A stretch of DNA of 64,000 nt from an uncultured Alphaproteobacteria bacterium. Its GTDB lineage: Bacteria > Pseudomonadota > Alphaproteobacteria > RF32 > CAG-239. The position numbers and the translations under genes were made by a program. Every line of letters begins with the position of its first letter. The first letter of the stretch is position 1. The stretch spans positions 1 through 64,000 of the forward strand of contig CAJUAK010000006.1 in assembly GCA_910584385.1 (NCBI GenBank), written 5' to 3'. Shown one piece after another: positions 26,323 through 35,376 of the stretch. The notes below the pieces were generated by a model that saw nothing but the letters and a program-made list of their open reading frames with translations, made no database searches and was not told the origin of the DNA.

Positions 26323-26709
26323 TTACCAGCTGCTTCTCGTTACGCAATCATCGCCGTTAAAGCCATAATCGACCACTATTCCGTTTTGCAGCGTAAAGGT
26401 TGTTTGACAATAAAAATCATTTGACGGGTTTGGATTTGCCGGCAAATCCGGATTCATGCCAAATTCCCCATAAGCGACCTGCCCGGCATAAGGGTCCCTG
26501 TTTCCGCCAATAGCGCCGTTATCTACCTGTACATAAGTGTAAAGCTGTTCTCCGGGAACAATCGTCTGCACATTATCAGGAATTCCCCAATCTGAAATTA
26601 AAACCGATTCCGGCGCCCCTACATAATTTTGCAGTTTCCGCCCATAATTGTCAGATGTTGCCGCACAAGCGCAAAGCAATAAAAATGCCGTCCAAAAAAC
26701 ATAACGCAT
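26323..26709 (-). CDS. small lipoprotein of unknown function
   Basis: 128 residues. The N-terminus MRYVFWTAFLLLCACAATSD has a lipobox-like LLCAC. The body has a WGIP motif (DWGIPDNVQTIVPGEQLYTY) and a closing FTLQNGIVVDYGFNGDDC, a layout seen in many proteobacterial small lipoproteins with a BamE-like beta-lactamase-inhibitor fold. Function is not known. It lies 33 bases downstream of hflX and could share its transcript. Confidence 0.65.
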   Translation of the reverse strand: MRYVFWTAFLLLCACAATSDNYGRKLQNYVGAPESVLISDWGIPDNVQTIVPGEQLYTYVQVDNGAIGGNRDPYAGQVAYGEFGMNPDLPANPNPSNDFYCQTTFTLQNGIVVDYGFNGDDCVTRSSW

Positions 26710-26742
26710 ATCTTTTCTCCTTGACGTTTTTAAATGATGTAA

Positions 26743-28083
26743 TCATTTACCCAAGGATTGCAAGGGAAGCTCCAATTTATGGCGTAAACGGTTATAGTTT
26801 GCTTCAGACAAACTTAAGCGCAGCGTTGTTTTATCATTTTTTGTTTCGGCCTCTAAAACTTCTGCATTTGCATATATCCAGGCCTGCAGCTTTCCGTCCG
26901 CAGCAGATATTTTTATTTCCGTTTCTATATTATCAGCGTTTAATTTTTTATCTATCAGCGCCAAAAGCTGTTCCAGCCCCTGTCCGGATAAAGCTGAAAC
27001 GGGAACGATTTGTTCAGGGTTTCTTTCCTGCAGCAAGCCGGCCGTTTCCCGTTCGCTTGGCGTTAAAAGGTCTGTTTTGTTTAATGCCTCAATATAATTC
27101 TTTTGAAGTTCTATGTTTTCGAGCCCTAAATTATGGAGCACATCCAGCACGTCTTTTCTTTGGCTTTGCCGATCAGGGTTAGAACTATCTAAGACATGGA
27201 CAACAACATCTGCTGCCAAAACCTCCTCTAAAGTGGCGCGAAAAGCCATAATCAATTCATGCGGCAAGTCAGATATAAATCCAACCGTATCTGATAAAAT
27301 GACTTCTTTGCCCGAAGGCAGTTCCAATTTTTTCATGGACGGGTCGAGCGTGGCAAAAAGCATATCTTCTGCCAAAACGCCGGCTTGGGTTAATGCATTA
27401 AACAATGTTGATTTTCCGGCATTAGTATATCCGACCAGCGCAACAACGGGGTATGGAATCCGGCTTCTGGCGCCCCGCTGCAATTCCCGGGTCTTTTTTA
27501 CCTTTTCCAAATCTTTTTTAATGCGGATGATTTTATCATCAATAATACGCCTGTCCAATTCAATTTGCGTTTCTCCGGGACCTCCCAAAAAGCCGGCACC
27601 GCCCCTTTGGCGCTCCAAATGCGTCCATGAGCGGACAAGGCGGCTGCGCTGATAAGTCAGATGCGCAAGTTCCACTTGCAGCGTTCCTTCCTTAGTCTGG
27701 GCACGTTCTCCGAAAATCTCTAGAATTAAAGCCGTACGGTCAATTACTTTTATTTGCAGCTGTTTTTCTAAATTGCGCTGCTGAATCGGCGACAAAGAAG
27801 CATCAATAATCAGCAAATCAAGCTTTTCATCTTGAATAATCTGCTGCAGTTTGGCAATTATCCCCTGTCCAAAAAAGTTTCCGGGTTTGACCTCGCGTAT
27901 ATTGATAATTTCCTGGTAAGGCGTCTGCAAATTGATTGCTTCGGCCAGGCCGGCGGCTTCACTTAATCTGGCCTCTGACGAAACGGAAAGGCGCTGCCCG
28001 CGAATTTCAGGGAATATAACGCCAGCACGGCTTTGAGGGATATTATTTAATTCTATCAACCGCTTACTCTGCAGCTTCAACAT
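26743..28083 (-). CDS. hflX: ribosome-associated GTPase HflX
   Basis: 446 residues. N-terminal HflX domain (LLIIDASLSPIQQRNLE, GGPGETQIELDRR) and a GTPase domain with G1 GYTNAGKSTL, switch FATLDPSMKK, G3 LSDTVGFISDLPH, G4 NKTD and G5 VSALSG. It splits stalled ribosomes under stress. It overlaps hfq by 20 bases, the normal hfq-hflX pairing. Confidence 0.95.
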   Translation of the reverse strand: MLKLQSKRLIELNNIPQSRAGVIFPEIRGQRLSVSSEARLSEAAGLAEAINLQTPYQEIINIREVKPGNFFGQGIIAKLQQIIQDEKLDLLIIDASLSPIQQRNLEKQLQIKVIDRTALILEIFGERAQTKEGTLQVELAHLTYQRSRLVRSWTHLERQRGGAGFLGGPGETQIELDRRIIDDKIIRIKKDLEKVKKTRELQRGARSRIPYPVVALVGYTNAGKSTLFNALTQAGVLAEDMLFATLDPSMKKLELPSGKEVILSDTVGFISDLPHELIMAFRATLEEVLAADVVVHVLDSSNPDRQSQRKDVLDVLHNLGLENIELQKNYIEALNKTDLLTPSERETAGLLQERNPEQIVPVSALSGQGLEQLLALIDKKLNADNIETEIKISAADGKLQAWIYANAEVLEAETKNDKTTLRLSLSEANYNRLRHKLELPLQSLGK

Positions 28084-28285
28084 CTACCGGAATTGCCGGC
28101 ATAATCGTGGATATGGCATGCTTATATATTAATTGTGTATGCCCGTCCCTGCGCAACAGTAAAGACGGTTCGTCTATCCCGGTAATTAATCCCTGGAGCT
28201 TTACGCCGTTTACCAAAAAAACAGTAACAGAAACCTTTTCTTCTTTTACCTTATTTAAGAATGCGTCCTGAACATTTGCCGACAT
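28064..28285 (-). CDS. hfq: RNA chaperone Hfq
   Basis: 73 residues with both Sm motifs: VSVTVFLVNGVKLQGLITGI (Sm1) and QLIYKHAISTIMP (Sm2, the YKHA signature). The short C-terminus is typical of alphaproteobacteria. It helps small RNAs pair with mRNAs. Confidence 0.97.
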   Translation of the reverse strand: MSANVQDAFLNKVKEEKVSVTVFLVNGVKLQGLITGIDEPSLLLRRDGHTQLIYKHAISTIMPAIPVDVEAAE

Positions 28286-28359
28286 TTGTTTATCCTTTTT
28301 ATTAGTTGTAACTTAATCTTAACTACATTTCTTTTTACATGTAAAGTTTAAATATTTTT

Positions 28360-29718
28360 TTAAGAAAAAATTTTCTCCGCTTTGCGCACCGCTCCCGTGT
28401 TCATATAAACAGCCAGGCGGGTTCCTTCTTTTAATACAAATCCTGCCGTGGGAGGGATTAACTCGCCATCTTGTTCAACCACGCATATTTTAACCGTTTC
28501 ATCCAAGGGCAAATCCGATATTTTTTTATCCAGCACCGACGAATTTTCATCAATGGTCAGTTGCCAGATTTCACCGGCACCCCGCCCTAAAGAATAGGCC
28601 TTGTCTATTTTGGTTTTGCGGATTTCTTTCAAAATATGGGAAACGGTTACCGTGGAACGGTCAACCAGAATATTATCGCCGATATTGTCAACCAAATTGT
28701 TATATGCCGGGCTGTTTACCAAAGAAATGGCTGATCCGGCACTGCCTTTTTTGGCCAGAAGCGAAAGAAGAAGATTGTCCTTGTCCTTATCGGTTATGGC
28801 AACAGATGCATCGCAATTTGCCAAGCCGGCTTCTTCCAAAATGACATCGCTCATCAAAGGCCCGTGAATGACGGTTATCTCCGGCAAATCCTGAGCCAGG
28901 CGCTTGGCTTGCTGGTAATCTTCTTCAATAATCTTACAGCTGATCAGATTATCATCATTTTCCAATTTGCGGCCTAAATAATAAGCTATCTTTGTTCCCC
29001 CGAAAATAATAATGCGCTCGTTGGCAGGATGTTCCCGGCCAAAAGCATGGGCTGCTTCTGCAATATCTTCTTTTTTAACCAAAAGGTAAAGCTCGTCTCC
29101 GGCATATATCTTATCTTCCTTTTGCGGAATGAAAATCTTGGATTTGCGAAAAATACTGACCATTTCAAAAGACAAATCCGGAGCCAGGCGTCCCAGCTGC
29201 GAAACAGAAAGCCCCTTCAGCGGAGAATCTTTATCGCATTTAATGCCTATTAAATACAGCTTGTCATTAAAAAACGGCAAAGCTTCGGAGGTTCCCGGGA
29301 ATTTCAATATTCTCAGCACGGCTTCTGCAATCGCGATATCCGGAGAAATAATTAAATCAACCGGAAAGCAGTTTTCACAAAAAATTGTTGACCATAGCGG
29401 CGAAAGATAGGCCTCGCTGTCTATACGCGCAATGCGCTGAGGAAGGTTAAAAAGCGATTTAGCCACCTGGCAAGTTACCAAATTGGCTTCATCATGGTCT
29501 GTTACCGCCAGAAGCAAATCTGCCGTTTTGGCGCCTGCCCTTTCCAAGACCTTAGGATGTGCGCTATTTCCCAGAATTGGCTGAATGTCAAATTCCTTAG
29601 AAATTTCATCCAGCACCTGCGCGTCTTTTTCAATTACGATAATATCGTTATCGCCGTGAACCAAATAACGGACAATGCTTTTCCCGACGTTACCACCGCC
29701 ACAGACTATTATTTTCAT
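28360..29718 (-). CDS. trkA: Trk system potassium uptake regulator TrkA
   Basis: 452 residues with two tandem RCK units. Each has a Rossmann NAD-binding domain (IIVCGGGNVGKSIVRYL at 1-20; IIIFGGTKIAYYLGRKL near 230) and a TrkA-C domain. It binds NAD(H) and gates TrkH (9.4-10.8 kb). Its start overlaps dusB by 4 bases; the ntr regulators that usually separate them are absent. Confidence 0.95.
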   Translation of the reverse strand: MKIIVCGGGNVGKSIVRYLVHGDNDIIVIEKDAQVLDEISKEFDIQPILGNSAHPKVLERAGAKTADLLLAVTDHDEANLVTCQVAKSLFNLPQRIARIDSEAYLSPLWSTIFCENCFPVDLIISPDIAIAEAVLRILKFPGTSEALPFFNDKLYLIGIKCDKDSPLKGLSVSQLGRLAPDLSFEMVSIFRKSKIFIPQKEDKIYAGDELYLLVKKEDIAEAAHAFGREHPANERIIIFGGTKIAYYLGRKLENDDNLISCKIIEEDYQQAKRLAQDLPEITVIHGPLMSDVILEEAGLANCDASVAITDKDKDNLLLSLLAKKGSAGSAISLVNSPAYNNLVDNIGDNILVDRSTVTVSHILKEIRKTKIDKAYSLGRGAGEIWQLTIDENSSVLDKKISDLPLDETVKICVVEQDGELIPPTAGFVLKEGTRLAVYMNTGAVRKAEKIFS

Positions 29719-30698
29719 TTCAATTCTCCGTTTTCATTCTCGGCATAGCTGAAGAAATCTTCAATTTCCCGCAGCGCATCTGTCCAATTGTTTATCCTTA
29801 CATAGCGCTCCCGAAAGCGCTTTGCTTCCCGCAAACTTTTTGAATACCAGCAAACATATTTCCGGGATAGCGGCAAAGCCAGCTTTTCGCCATAATACTC
29901 ATTTAATCCTTTAATATGGGTTAACAAGGCTTGTTTAACATCCCCGGCGGCAATCGGTTTCGGATTTTTTCCGGTTGTAAGATAATCATGAATTTGAGAA
30001 ATCAGCCATGGCGCCCCCAAAGCCGCGCGCCCGACCATAACCGCGTCAACCTTTGTTTCTTCCATCATTTTCTTTGCCGCTTCAGGCGTGTTGACATCGC
30101 CATTTCCGATAACAGGAATTTTTACGGCTTCTTTTACGGCAGCAATAATTTCCCAGTCTGCTTTCCCCGAATAAAAATCAGAACGCGTCCTGCCATGCAC
30201 GGTTACCCATGAGGCGCCGCTTTCTTCACACATTTGCGCAAATTCAACCACATTGACGTGCGCATGGTCCCATCCTTTGCGAAATTTTACACTCACAGGA
30301 AGCTCTACAGCTTTGACGACGGCTTTAATAATTTCTGAAGCCCTGTCTATGTCTGTCATTAAATAAGAGCCTGAATTGTTTGCCACAATTTTCTTGACCG
30401 GGCATCCCATGTTAATATCTAAAGAAGCAGCCCCCAGTTCAGCAATAAAGGAGGCGCTTTGGGCAAAAAGCCCCGGTTCTCCGCCAACCATCTGCACAAT
30501 AACGGGATATGCTTCGGCGCGAACATCGGCAATTTTATAGCTTTTGGGATTTTTACGCGACAAGCCGTTGATTGCCACCATTTCTGATACCATGTTTCCC
30601 GGTCCGTAGCTTCTGACAAGCTTACGCATCGGCAAATCCGTAATGCCGGCCATCGGGGCAAGAAAAACAGGGGAAGTAAAATCTGAAAACTGCTGCAT
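29715..30698 (-). CDS. dusB: tRNA-dihydrouridine synthase DusB
   Basis: 327 residues. FMN-dependent TIM barrel with LAPMAGITDLPMRKL, the GCP active-site motif in DINMGCPVKKIVANNSGS, KFRKGWD, HGRT and IGNGDV. It reduces uridines in tRNA. In alphaproteobacteria dusB normally begins the ntr gene cluster, which supports the assignment. Confidence 0.93.
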   Translation of the reverse strand: MQQFSDFTSPVFLAPMAGITDLPMRKLVRSYGPGNMVSEMVAINGLSRKNPKSYKIADVRAEAYPVIVQMVGGEPGLFAQSASFIAELGAASLDINMGCPVKKIVANNSGSYLMTDIDRASEIIKAVVKAVELPVSVKFRKGWDHAHVNVVEFAQMCEESGASWVTVHGRTRSDFYSGKADWEIIAAVKEAVKIPVIGNGDVNTPEAAKKMMEETKVDAVMVGRAALGAPWLISQIHDYLTTGKNPKPIAAGDVKQALLTHIKGLNEYYGEKLALPLSRKYVCWYSKSLREAKRFRERYVRINNWTDALREIEDFFSYAENENGELK

Positions 30699-30701
30699 CT
30701 G

Positions 30702-31061
30702 TTATACCATATAGTCAAAACTGCGGTTGTTTTTGTGCATAAAATCTATCAAAACATCCGTATCATTCAGCAAATTATAAGCATAGCGGTAGCTGGAATC
30801 AGCATAAACCTTTTCAAAATTATCCGGTTCTTCTTTGCTTTGCCCATTTACTTCCAAACTTATTTTTTGCGTATTAAATAACGAAGAAGATTCAAGATAA
30901 ACCACTCTGAAGTTATAATTGGAAAGATAGCTTTCCTCTTTTTCCGCCGGCAGCCCGGTTATCTCTTTTGATGCGCTCCGCCGGTGCACAATTTTAGCCG
31001 CAGAGTTTTGTATCTCTGCGCTTAGACGGGAAATTTCAGAATTTATTCGTGATGCGTCCAT
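30702..31061 (-). CDS. unknown 119-residue protein, partner of the giant coiled-coil gene
   Basis: No recognised family. The first 30 residues form a helix (ISRLSAEIQNSAAKIVHRR), followed by a mixed region and an end rich in Tyr/Asp (YADSSYRYAYNLLNDTDVL). No signal peptide or membrane segment. It sits 12 bases after the 1,326-residue coiled-coil gene and 3 bases before dusB, so it is almost certainly co-transcribed with both. Confidence 0.6.
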   Translation of the reverse strand: MDASRINSEISRLSAEIQNSAAKIVHRRSASKEITGLPAEKEESYLSNYNFRVVYLESSSLFNTQKISLEVNGQSKEEPDNFEKVYADSSYRYAYNLLNDTDVLIDFMHKNNRSFDYMV

Positions 31062-31073
31062 CCCTTAATCCCG

Positions 31074-34000
31074 CTAATTAAGCCTGTCTACGGCCTTTGC
31101 CAAAATATAATAGAGTTTGCCGATATCCGCACCGGAAATGACCGAAAGCAATATTCCAGAGCGTTCGTTGGTTTTGGCACTGGTTATCAAGGTTTCAAAT
31201 TCGCCGAGGTAACGGTTGACCAAATTGCGAAATTCCAGATTTTTTTCATATTGTTCGCGAAGCGTTAAAATCTGCTGTTTGGTCATTGTTTTTGCCAAAT
31301 GGCGTACAAAAGCGCCGCTGTCGCCGTTATAATAACGCTTCCAGATTTCTTCTTCCGTCTTGGGATTGAATATGCGGTTAATATCCACAGACACGGTTTC
31401 CATTGTTTCAATAATATATGAGGCGTCCCGCAAGAAGGTATCTATCTGCATTTCTTGATATTTCTTCTCCAGCGCGCTTAATTTTCCGTCGGCTTTTTGC
31501 GCGGTATCGCCAAGCGTATCAACCTGTTTTTTAACCGTTTCGTTAAATTGGAGGGCTTTTTTGACAATAACATCTCCGGCACTGGCAAAAGCTTCCGAGC
31601 TGTCATCCAAACTCTTCATAACGCCCTGCACTTTCTGCAGCGTATCATCAGAAGCAGCAATCAAAACGCCAGACTGCTTTAAGAAGACCTCGCCCGAAGA
31701 GCGTATCTCATTGGAAATCCGTTCTGCATTCGCAGCAATTTCCCCCAAACCGGCACGCAATTTGTCTCCGGAATTATTCAGGCGGGTTACGCTCAAATTC
31801 GTCGTATCTTCCATCTGCATGCCCAGGTTCTTAAGATTTTCGCCCAAGCCTTTAACCTTATCAAAAGCATCGTTGGCACGGATAGACAATTGCTTTGAGG
31901 TGTCATTTAAAACCGTGTTAAAGCAATCAACCAAAGCTTTTGTATCTTCTGAAATTTTTATCATTTTATCGCTTTGGCGGCTGATGAGGTCATTCAGTTC
32001 AACCACGCCGGTGCTTGCTTCTGCAGTAACCGTATGGAAGCCTGCGATATATTGTTCATAATTTTTAACGGCTGTTCCCGCATTCTCAACGCTTTCAGCC
32101 ACATTTTCGCTGCACATGCTGAGCGAAAGGTTAACCTGTTCGACACTCTTAATCGAATTTTTGGAGGCTTTATTGATGTCCTCGCTAACCTTCAAGAGGC
32201 GGTCGCCCAAGACATCAAATTCATAAGCCACCTTCGTTGAAGCATCTTGCATCGCATCCAGGTTGCTTTTGAATTTTGCCTGAATATCATTAAGCTTCTG
32301 CGCAACATCGGTTGAAACATCCGTCAAATATTTATATTGCTGTGCCAAAGAAGCCTCGCCCAACCGGGTTTGCGTGTTGACCACATTTAAGATATCGCCA
32401 AGGCTTTCCTGTTGGTGTTCAAAAGTCTCGCTAATATTGTCCGCCTGCGCTTTGACCTTGACCAGGTTAACATCCAGGCTTTTCAGATGCTCGTCAATAA
32501 CCGAGGCGACATTTTTGGTCTCGCCAGACAAATTTTCATTCGCTTCTTTGAGCTTGCCGTAGTTATCCAAAATTTTCTGTGTCGTTTTGGTGGCTTCATT
32601 GTGAATGTCTTTGACAATATTGTTAAAGCCCTGGACATCATGGCGGAAGTTTTCTGATACTTGCTTCATTTTATCAGTTACTTCTGCCAGATAGCCGTTT
32701 ACTTCGTTGTTCTTGTCATTAATCGCGGTGGACATTTCCGCCAGGCGGTCAATGGTCTGCAAAGAGCTTTCAACCACCGTATCCGAACGTTTGTTTACAT
32801 CTTCCTCCAACATGGCCAAACGGGCAAAAACCCTGTCAGCGCTTTGTTCAATCGATGCCACCTGCGTTTTGAGCGAGCTGCTGATATTAGCGGTGTTTTC
32901 AGATATCTTATCGCAAATATCAAAGAACGTGTTTTCCTGGTGTTTGAAAATCAGGTTAATTGCGCCAACCTTATCATCCAAAGCCTGAACCGTATCTGCC
33001 ACATAGCCGACGGTATTTTCCGCAACAGAATTTAACATTGCAGACTGGTTTTCAAAAGAAGCCATTATTTCTTTAAACGTGTTTCCTGAATTTTCAGTTG
33101 CTTCGCCGACAGCCTGAAGCTGGCGTTCCAAAATGCCGTCTACTTCATTTGCACGCGTTAAGACTTCCTGAGAAACTTTATCCAGTTGCTCGGCTTTTTT
33201 GTTTAAGACATCTTCAAGCTGAACAACTTTTGCCAGCGTTTGGTTCGTCTTGCTGTCAAAGCGGCTGCTTTGTTCAGATAAGCTTTCATTCAGGCCTTTT
33301 GTCTTTTCAACAACAGCTTCGCAGGTGTGCAGCGTCAAATTCATTTGCTTTTGCAGTTTTTCAACCGTTGCCGCCGCTTCGTCGTCTATGACGCCTGCCG
33401 CCCTTGTCAATTCATCCAATTGGCGTTTTAACTCGCCTTTAATTTCTTCCACCCGGCTGGCGGAAGCGTTAATATGGCGCTGCTGTTGAGAAAGGGAGGC
33501 TTCGCTGACTTTGCTTTGCGCAACCACAATTGTTGAGGCTTCCTGCAGTGCATCGGCATGTTTTTGCATGTTGACGCCGACTTCGTCAAATTGTCCAATA
33601 ACTTCTGCGGAACGCGTTTGCAGCAATGACAGCTTTTCTTGCACCGTGTCTGCCATCAAATTTAATTTTTCAACATCCGTGGACATGCTTTTCTGAATGG
33701 CTTCATTTTTATCAGAAAGGACGGCCTCTGCCTGGTTAATGTTTTCTACGCTCTTTTGCGCAGAAGATTGCAAAGATAATGAGGCGTCATTAAATGAAAC
33801 AATGGCGTCAGATACATTAGCCGCCGCATCATCCGCCGCACCGCTGAGCTTTTCAGCTTGTTCACGGATATTTTCTTCAATTTTTTCCATTTCCTGCGCA
33901 ACATGCGATGAAATGCCCTTGAGTTCGTTGACCTGGACTGCGATGCTCTCTTCTATTGAGGCGGCCCTTGTCATAATCTGGTCAACTTCCTGAGCCATGA

Positions 34001-35054
34001 TAACGCTGTGCGCACCAAATTTTTCAGCCAATTCATCTGAATTTTTATTAAGTTTGGCAACATGCTCATTAACAAAACCGGTTTGTTTTTTCAAAATAGT
34101 TTCCAGGCTGTCTACGCGGCCATTGAGCAATTGGTAAAAGTCATCGCAATTTTTTACGGCCATGGAGGAAACATCCGCCAATTGCGCCGTCTGCGCATTG
34201 ACCACTTCCGCAATATGGCTGATTTCGCTTCTGGTTTTTTCGCTGAAATCTGCTAAAATCCTGTTTGATTGTTGAACTTTTCTCTGGTTTTCATCAAAAA
34301 TATTGCTCAACAGTTCAGAAGCAGACTTCATTTCCTGAATATGGGGAATAAGCGTTGCAAACATTTGCGAGAAATTATCCTGCATATTATCCGCCGCATT
34401 ATTGAACCCGCTTATGCGATTTTCAAAATCTATGCTTGCCTGCCCGGCTTTTTCAACAACATTGTCAAAACTTTTAACCAATGTCTTAACGCCATCGCTT
34501 AACTCTGTGATTGTATGGGTGGAATAATTATCCAATACGGCAACCAATTTTGCAAAATCATCTACTCTTCCGCCCAGTTCGTTTTTGATTTTTTCCGTTT
34601 GCAATGTTGCCTGTTTGGTTACTTCCTGCAGCTCAACAACCTGCGAGCGGATGGCATCGGCCATGGCTTTTGCCGTTTGGGCGCCGCCGTCTTCCGGATA
34701 AACCAGCTGGTTCATATAAGCCCGCAAAAATTTTGCTTCTTTTTTGAAGGAGGAGCCTCTGTCAATATAGGCCATAACAACCCAGATAATCGCCAAAGGC
34801 AGCGTTACGCCGGCCAAAAATCCGCCAAACTCGTCGGGCATCATCAAAAACAAGTTAGACCAGCCGAAAAAGCGGGTGATATAAATCAAAACAATGACAA
34901 ACCACACAACGCTTACGCCAATCATCAGTTTTGTCAGGTTTCCTGCCAGCCAGGAATTTTCATCTTCCACTTCATCAATATAGCTGATTTTTTCTTTTTC
35001 ACTCATAAAGTTTGGCAGCTTTTCTTCTTTTGACAACGTTGTGTTTTGAACCAT
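31074..35054 (-). CDS. giant membrane-anchored coiled-coil protein (TipN/GPR-like candidate)
   Basis: 1,326 residues. Two N-terminal membrane helices (about 42-65 and 80-98) separated by a short loop with FFGWSNLFLMMPDEF. Then about 1,150 residues of almost continuous helix with heptad character, many Gln/Ser/Asn/Val positions and recurring motifs such as SASR, AQKL and DxV. A conserved-looking C-terminal cap follows (DSGAFVRHLAKTMTKQQIL, YLGEFETLITSAK). The layout matches polar landmark or growth-pole proteins of alphaproteobacteria (Caulobacter TipN, Agrobacterium GPR/RgsE), but homology is not shown. Methyl-accepting receptor motifs are absent. GAGG lies 11 bases before the ATG. Confidence 0.6.
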   Translation of the reverse strand: MVQNTTLSKEEKLPNFMSEKEKISYIDEVEDENSWLAGNLTKLMIGVSVVWFVIVLIYITRFFGWSNLFLMMPDEFGGFLAGVTLPLAIIWVVMAYIDRGSSFKKEAKFLRAYMNQLVYPEDGGAQTAKAMADAIRSQVVELQEVTKQATLQTEKIKNELGGRVDDFAKLVAVLDNYSTHTITELSDGVKTLVKSFDNVVEKAGQASIDFENRISGFNNAADNMQDNFSQMFATLIPHIQEMKSASELLSNIFDENQRKVQQSNRILADFSEKTRSEISHIAEVVNAQTAQLADVSSMAVKNCDDFYQLLNGRVDSLETILKKQTGFVNEHVAKLNKNSDELAEKFGAHSVIMAQEVDQIMTRAASIEESIAVQVNELKGISSHVAQEMEKIEENIREQAEKLSGAADDAAANVSDAIVSFNDASLSLQSSAQKSVENINQAEAVLSDKNEAIQKSMSTDVEKLNLMADTVQEKLSLLQTRSAEVIGQFDEVGVNMQKHADALQEASTIVVAQSKVSEASLSQQQRHINASASRVEEIKGELKRQLDELTRAAGVIDDEAAATVEKLQKQMNLTLHTCEAVVEKTKGLNESLSEQSSRFDSKTNQTLAKVVQLEDVLNKKAEQLDKVSQEVLTRANEVDGILERQLQAVGEATENSGNTFKEIMASFENQSAMLNSVAENTVGYVADTVQALDDKVGAINLIFKHQENTFFDICDKISENTANISSSLKTQVASIEQSADRVFARLAMLEEDVNKRSDTVVESSLQTIDRLAEMSTAINDKNNEVNGYLAEVTDKMKQVSENFRHDVQGFNNIVKDIHNEATKTTQKILDNYGKLKEANENLSGETKNVASVIDEHLKSLDVNLVKVKAQADNISETFEHQQESLGDILNVVNTQTRLGEASLAQQYKYLTDVSTDVAQKLNDIQAKFKSNLDAMQDASTKVAYEFDVLGDRLLKVSEDINKASKNSIKSVEQVNLSLSMCSENVAESVENAGTAVKNYEQYIAGFHTVTAEASTGVVELNDLISRQSDKMIKISEDTKALVDCFNTVLNDTSKQLSIRANDAFDKVKGLGENLKNLGMQMEDTTNLSVTRLNNSGDKLRAGLGEIAANAERISNEIRSSGEVFLKQSGVLIAASDDTLQKVQGVMKSLDDSSEAFASAGDVIVKKALQFNETVKKQVDTLGDTAQKADGKLSALEKKYQEMQIDTFLRDASYIIETMETVSVDINRIFNPKTEEEIWKRYYNGDSGAFVRHLAKTMTKQQILTLREQYEKNLEFRNLVNRYLGEFETLITSAKTNERSGILLSVISGADIGKLYYILAKAVDRLN

Positions 35055-35156
35055 TGCTCAACATTCCTCAAATTAGGTTTATTTTGTTGGCGCCAGTATA
35101 GCAAATTTTTTTAAGATTAAAAGATTAAACAACGCTTCTTATGACTTATCCACACA

Positions 35157-35183
35157 AGAAAAAGCCCCTTTGAAAGGGGCTTT
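35157..35183 (-). terminator. terminator of the kdsA-recO-parC-DUF6898 operon
   Basis: AAAGCCCC (35161-35168) pairs with GGGGCTTT (35176-35183). On the minus strand the stem ends in a run of five T. It lies 6 bases past the DUF6898 stop codon. Confidence 0.8.
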
Positions 35184-35188
35184 GGACA

Positions 35189-35371
35189 TTAGCAATTCTG
35201 TTCTTCTTTGCGCATAATGTAACGCAGGCGGTTTAAAGCCTGGAGTTTCATTTGCTCTTCGCTCAAAGACGCCGGCACGACAACCGCCGCCTCTATGCCC
35301 GTTTCGCTTTCTATTGCCGTAACTTTTACGACATTTCCCTGACGGATATATTCAAACAGAATCTCTGCCAT
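35189..35371 (-). CDS. DUF6898 family small protein
   Basis: 60 residues: FEYIRQGNVVKVTAIESETG, then EAAVVVPASLSEEQMKLQAL and a basic helix. This matches a short alphaproteobacterial family (often mislabelled as serine hydroxymethyltransferase) of unknown function. It begins 5 bases after the parC stop and is followed directly by a terminator, so it closes the operon. Confidence 0.75.
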   Translation of the reverse strand: MAEILFEYIRQGNVVKVTAIESETGIEAAVVVPASLSEEQMKLQALNRLRYIMRKEEQNC

Positions 35372-35376
35372 CGGGC

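Noticed and set aside
31497..35033. Plus-strand frames opposite the giant coiled-coil gene (up to 172 codons)
   Set aside because: Products of the reversed codons of a helical repeat protein; no start signals.
31074..35054. Giant coiled-coil protein as a methyl-accepting chemotaxis receptor
   Set aside because: No receptor hairpin tip motif, no HAMP domain and no periplasmic sensor domain; only the helical nature is shared.
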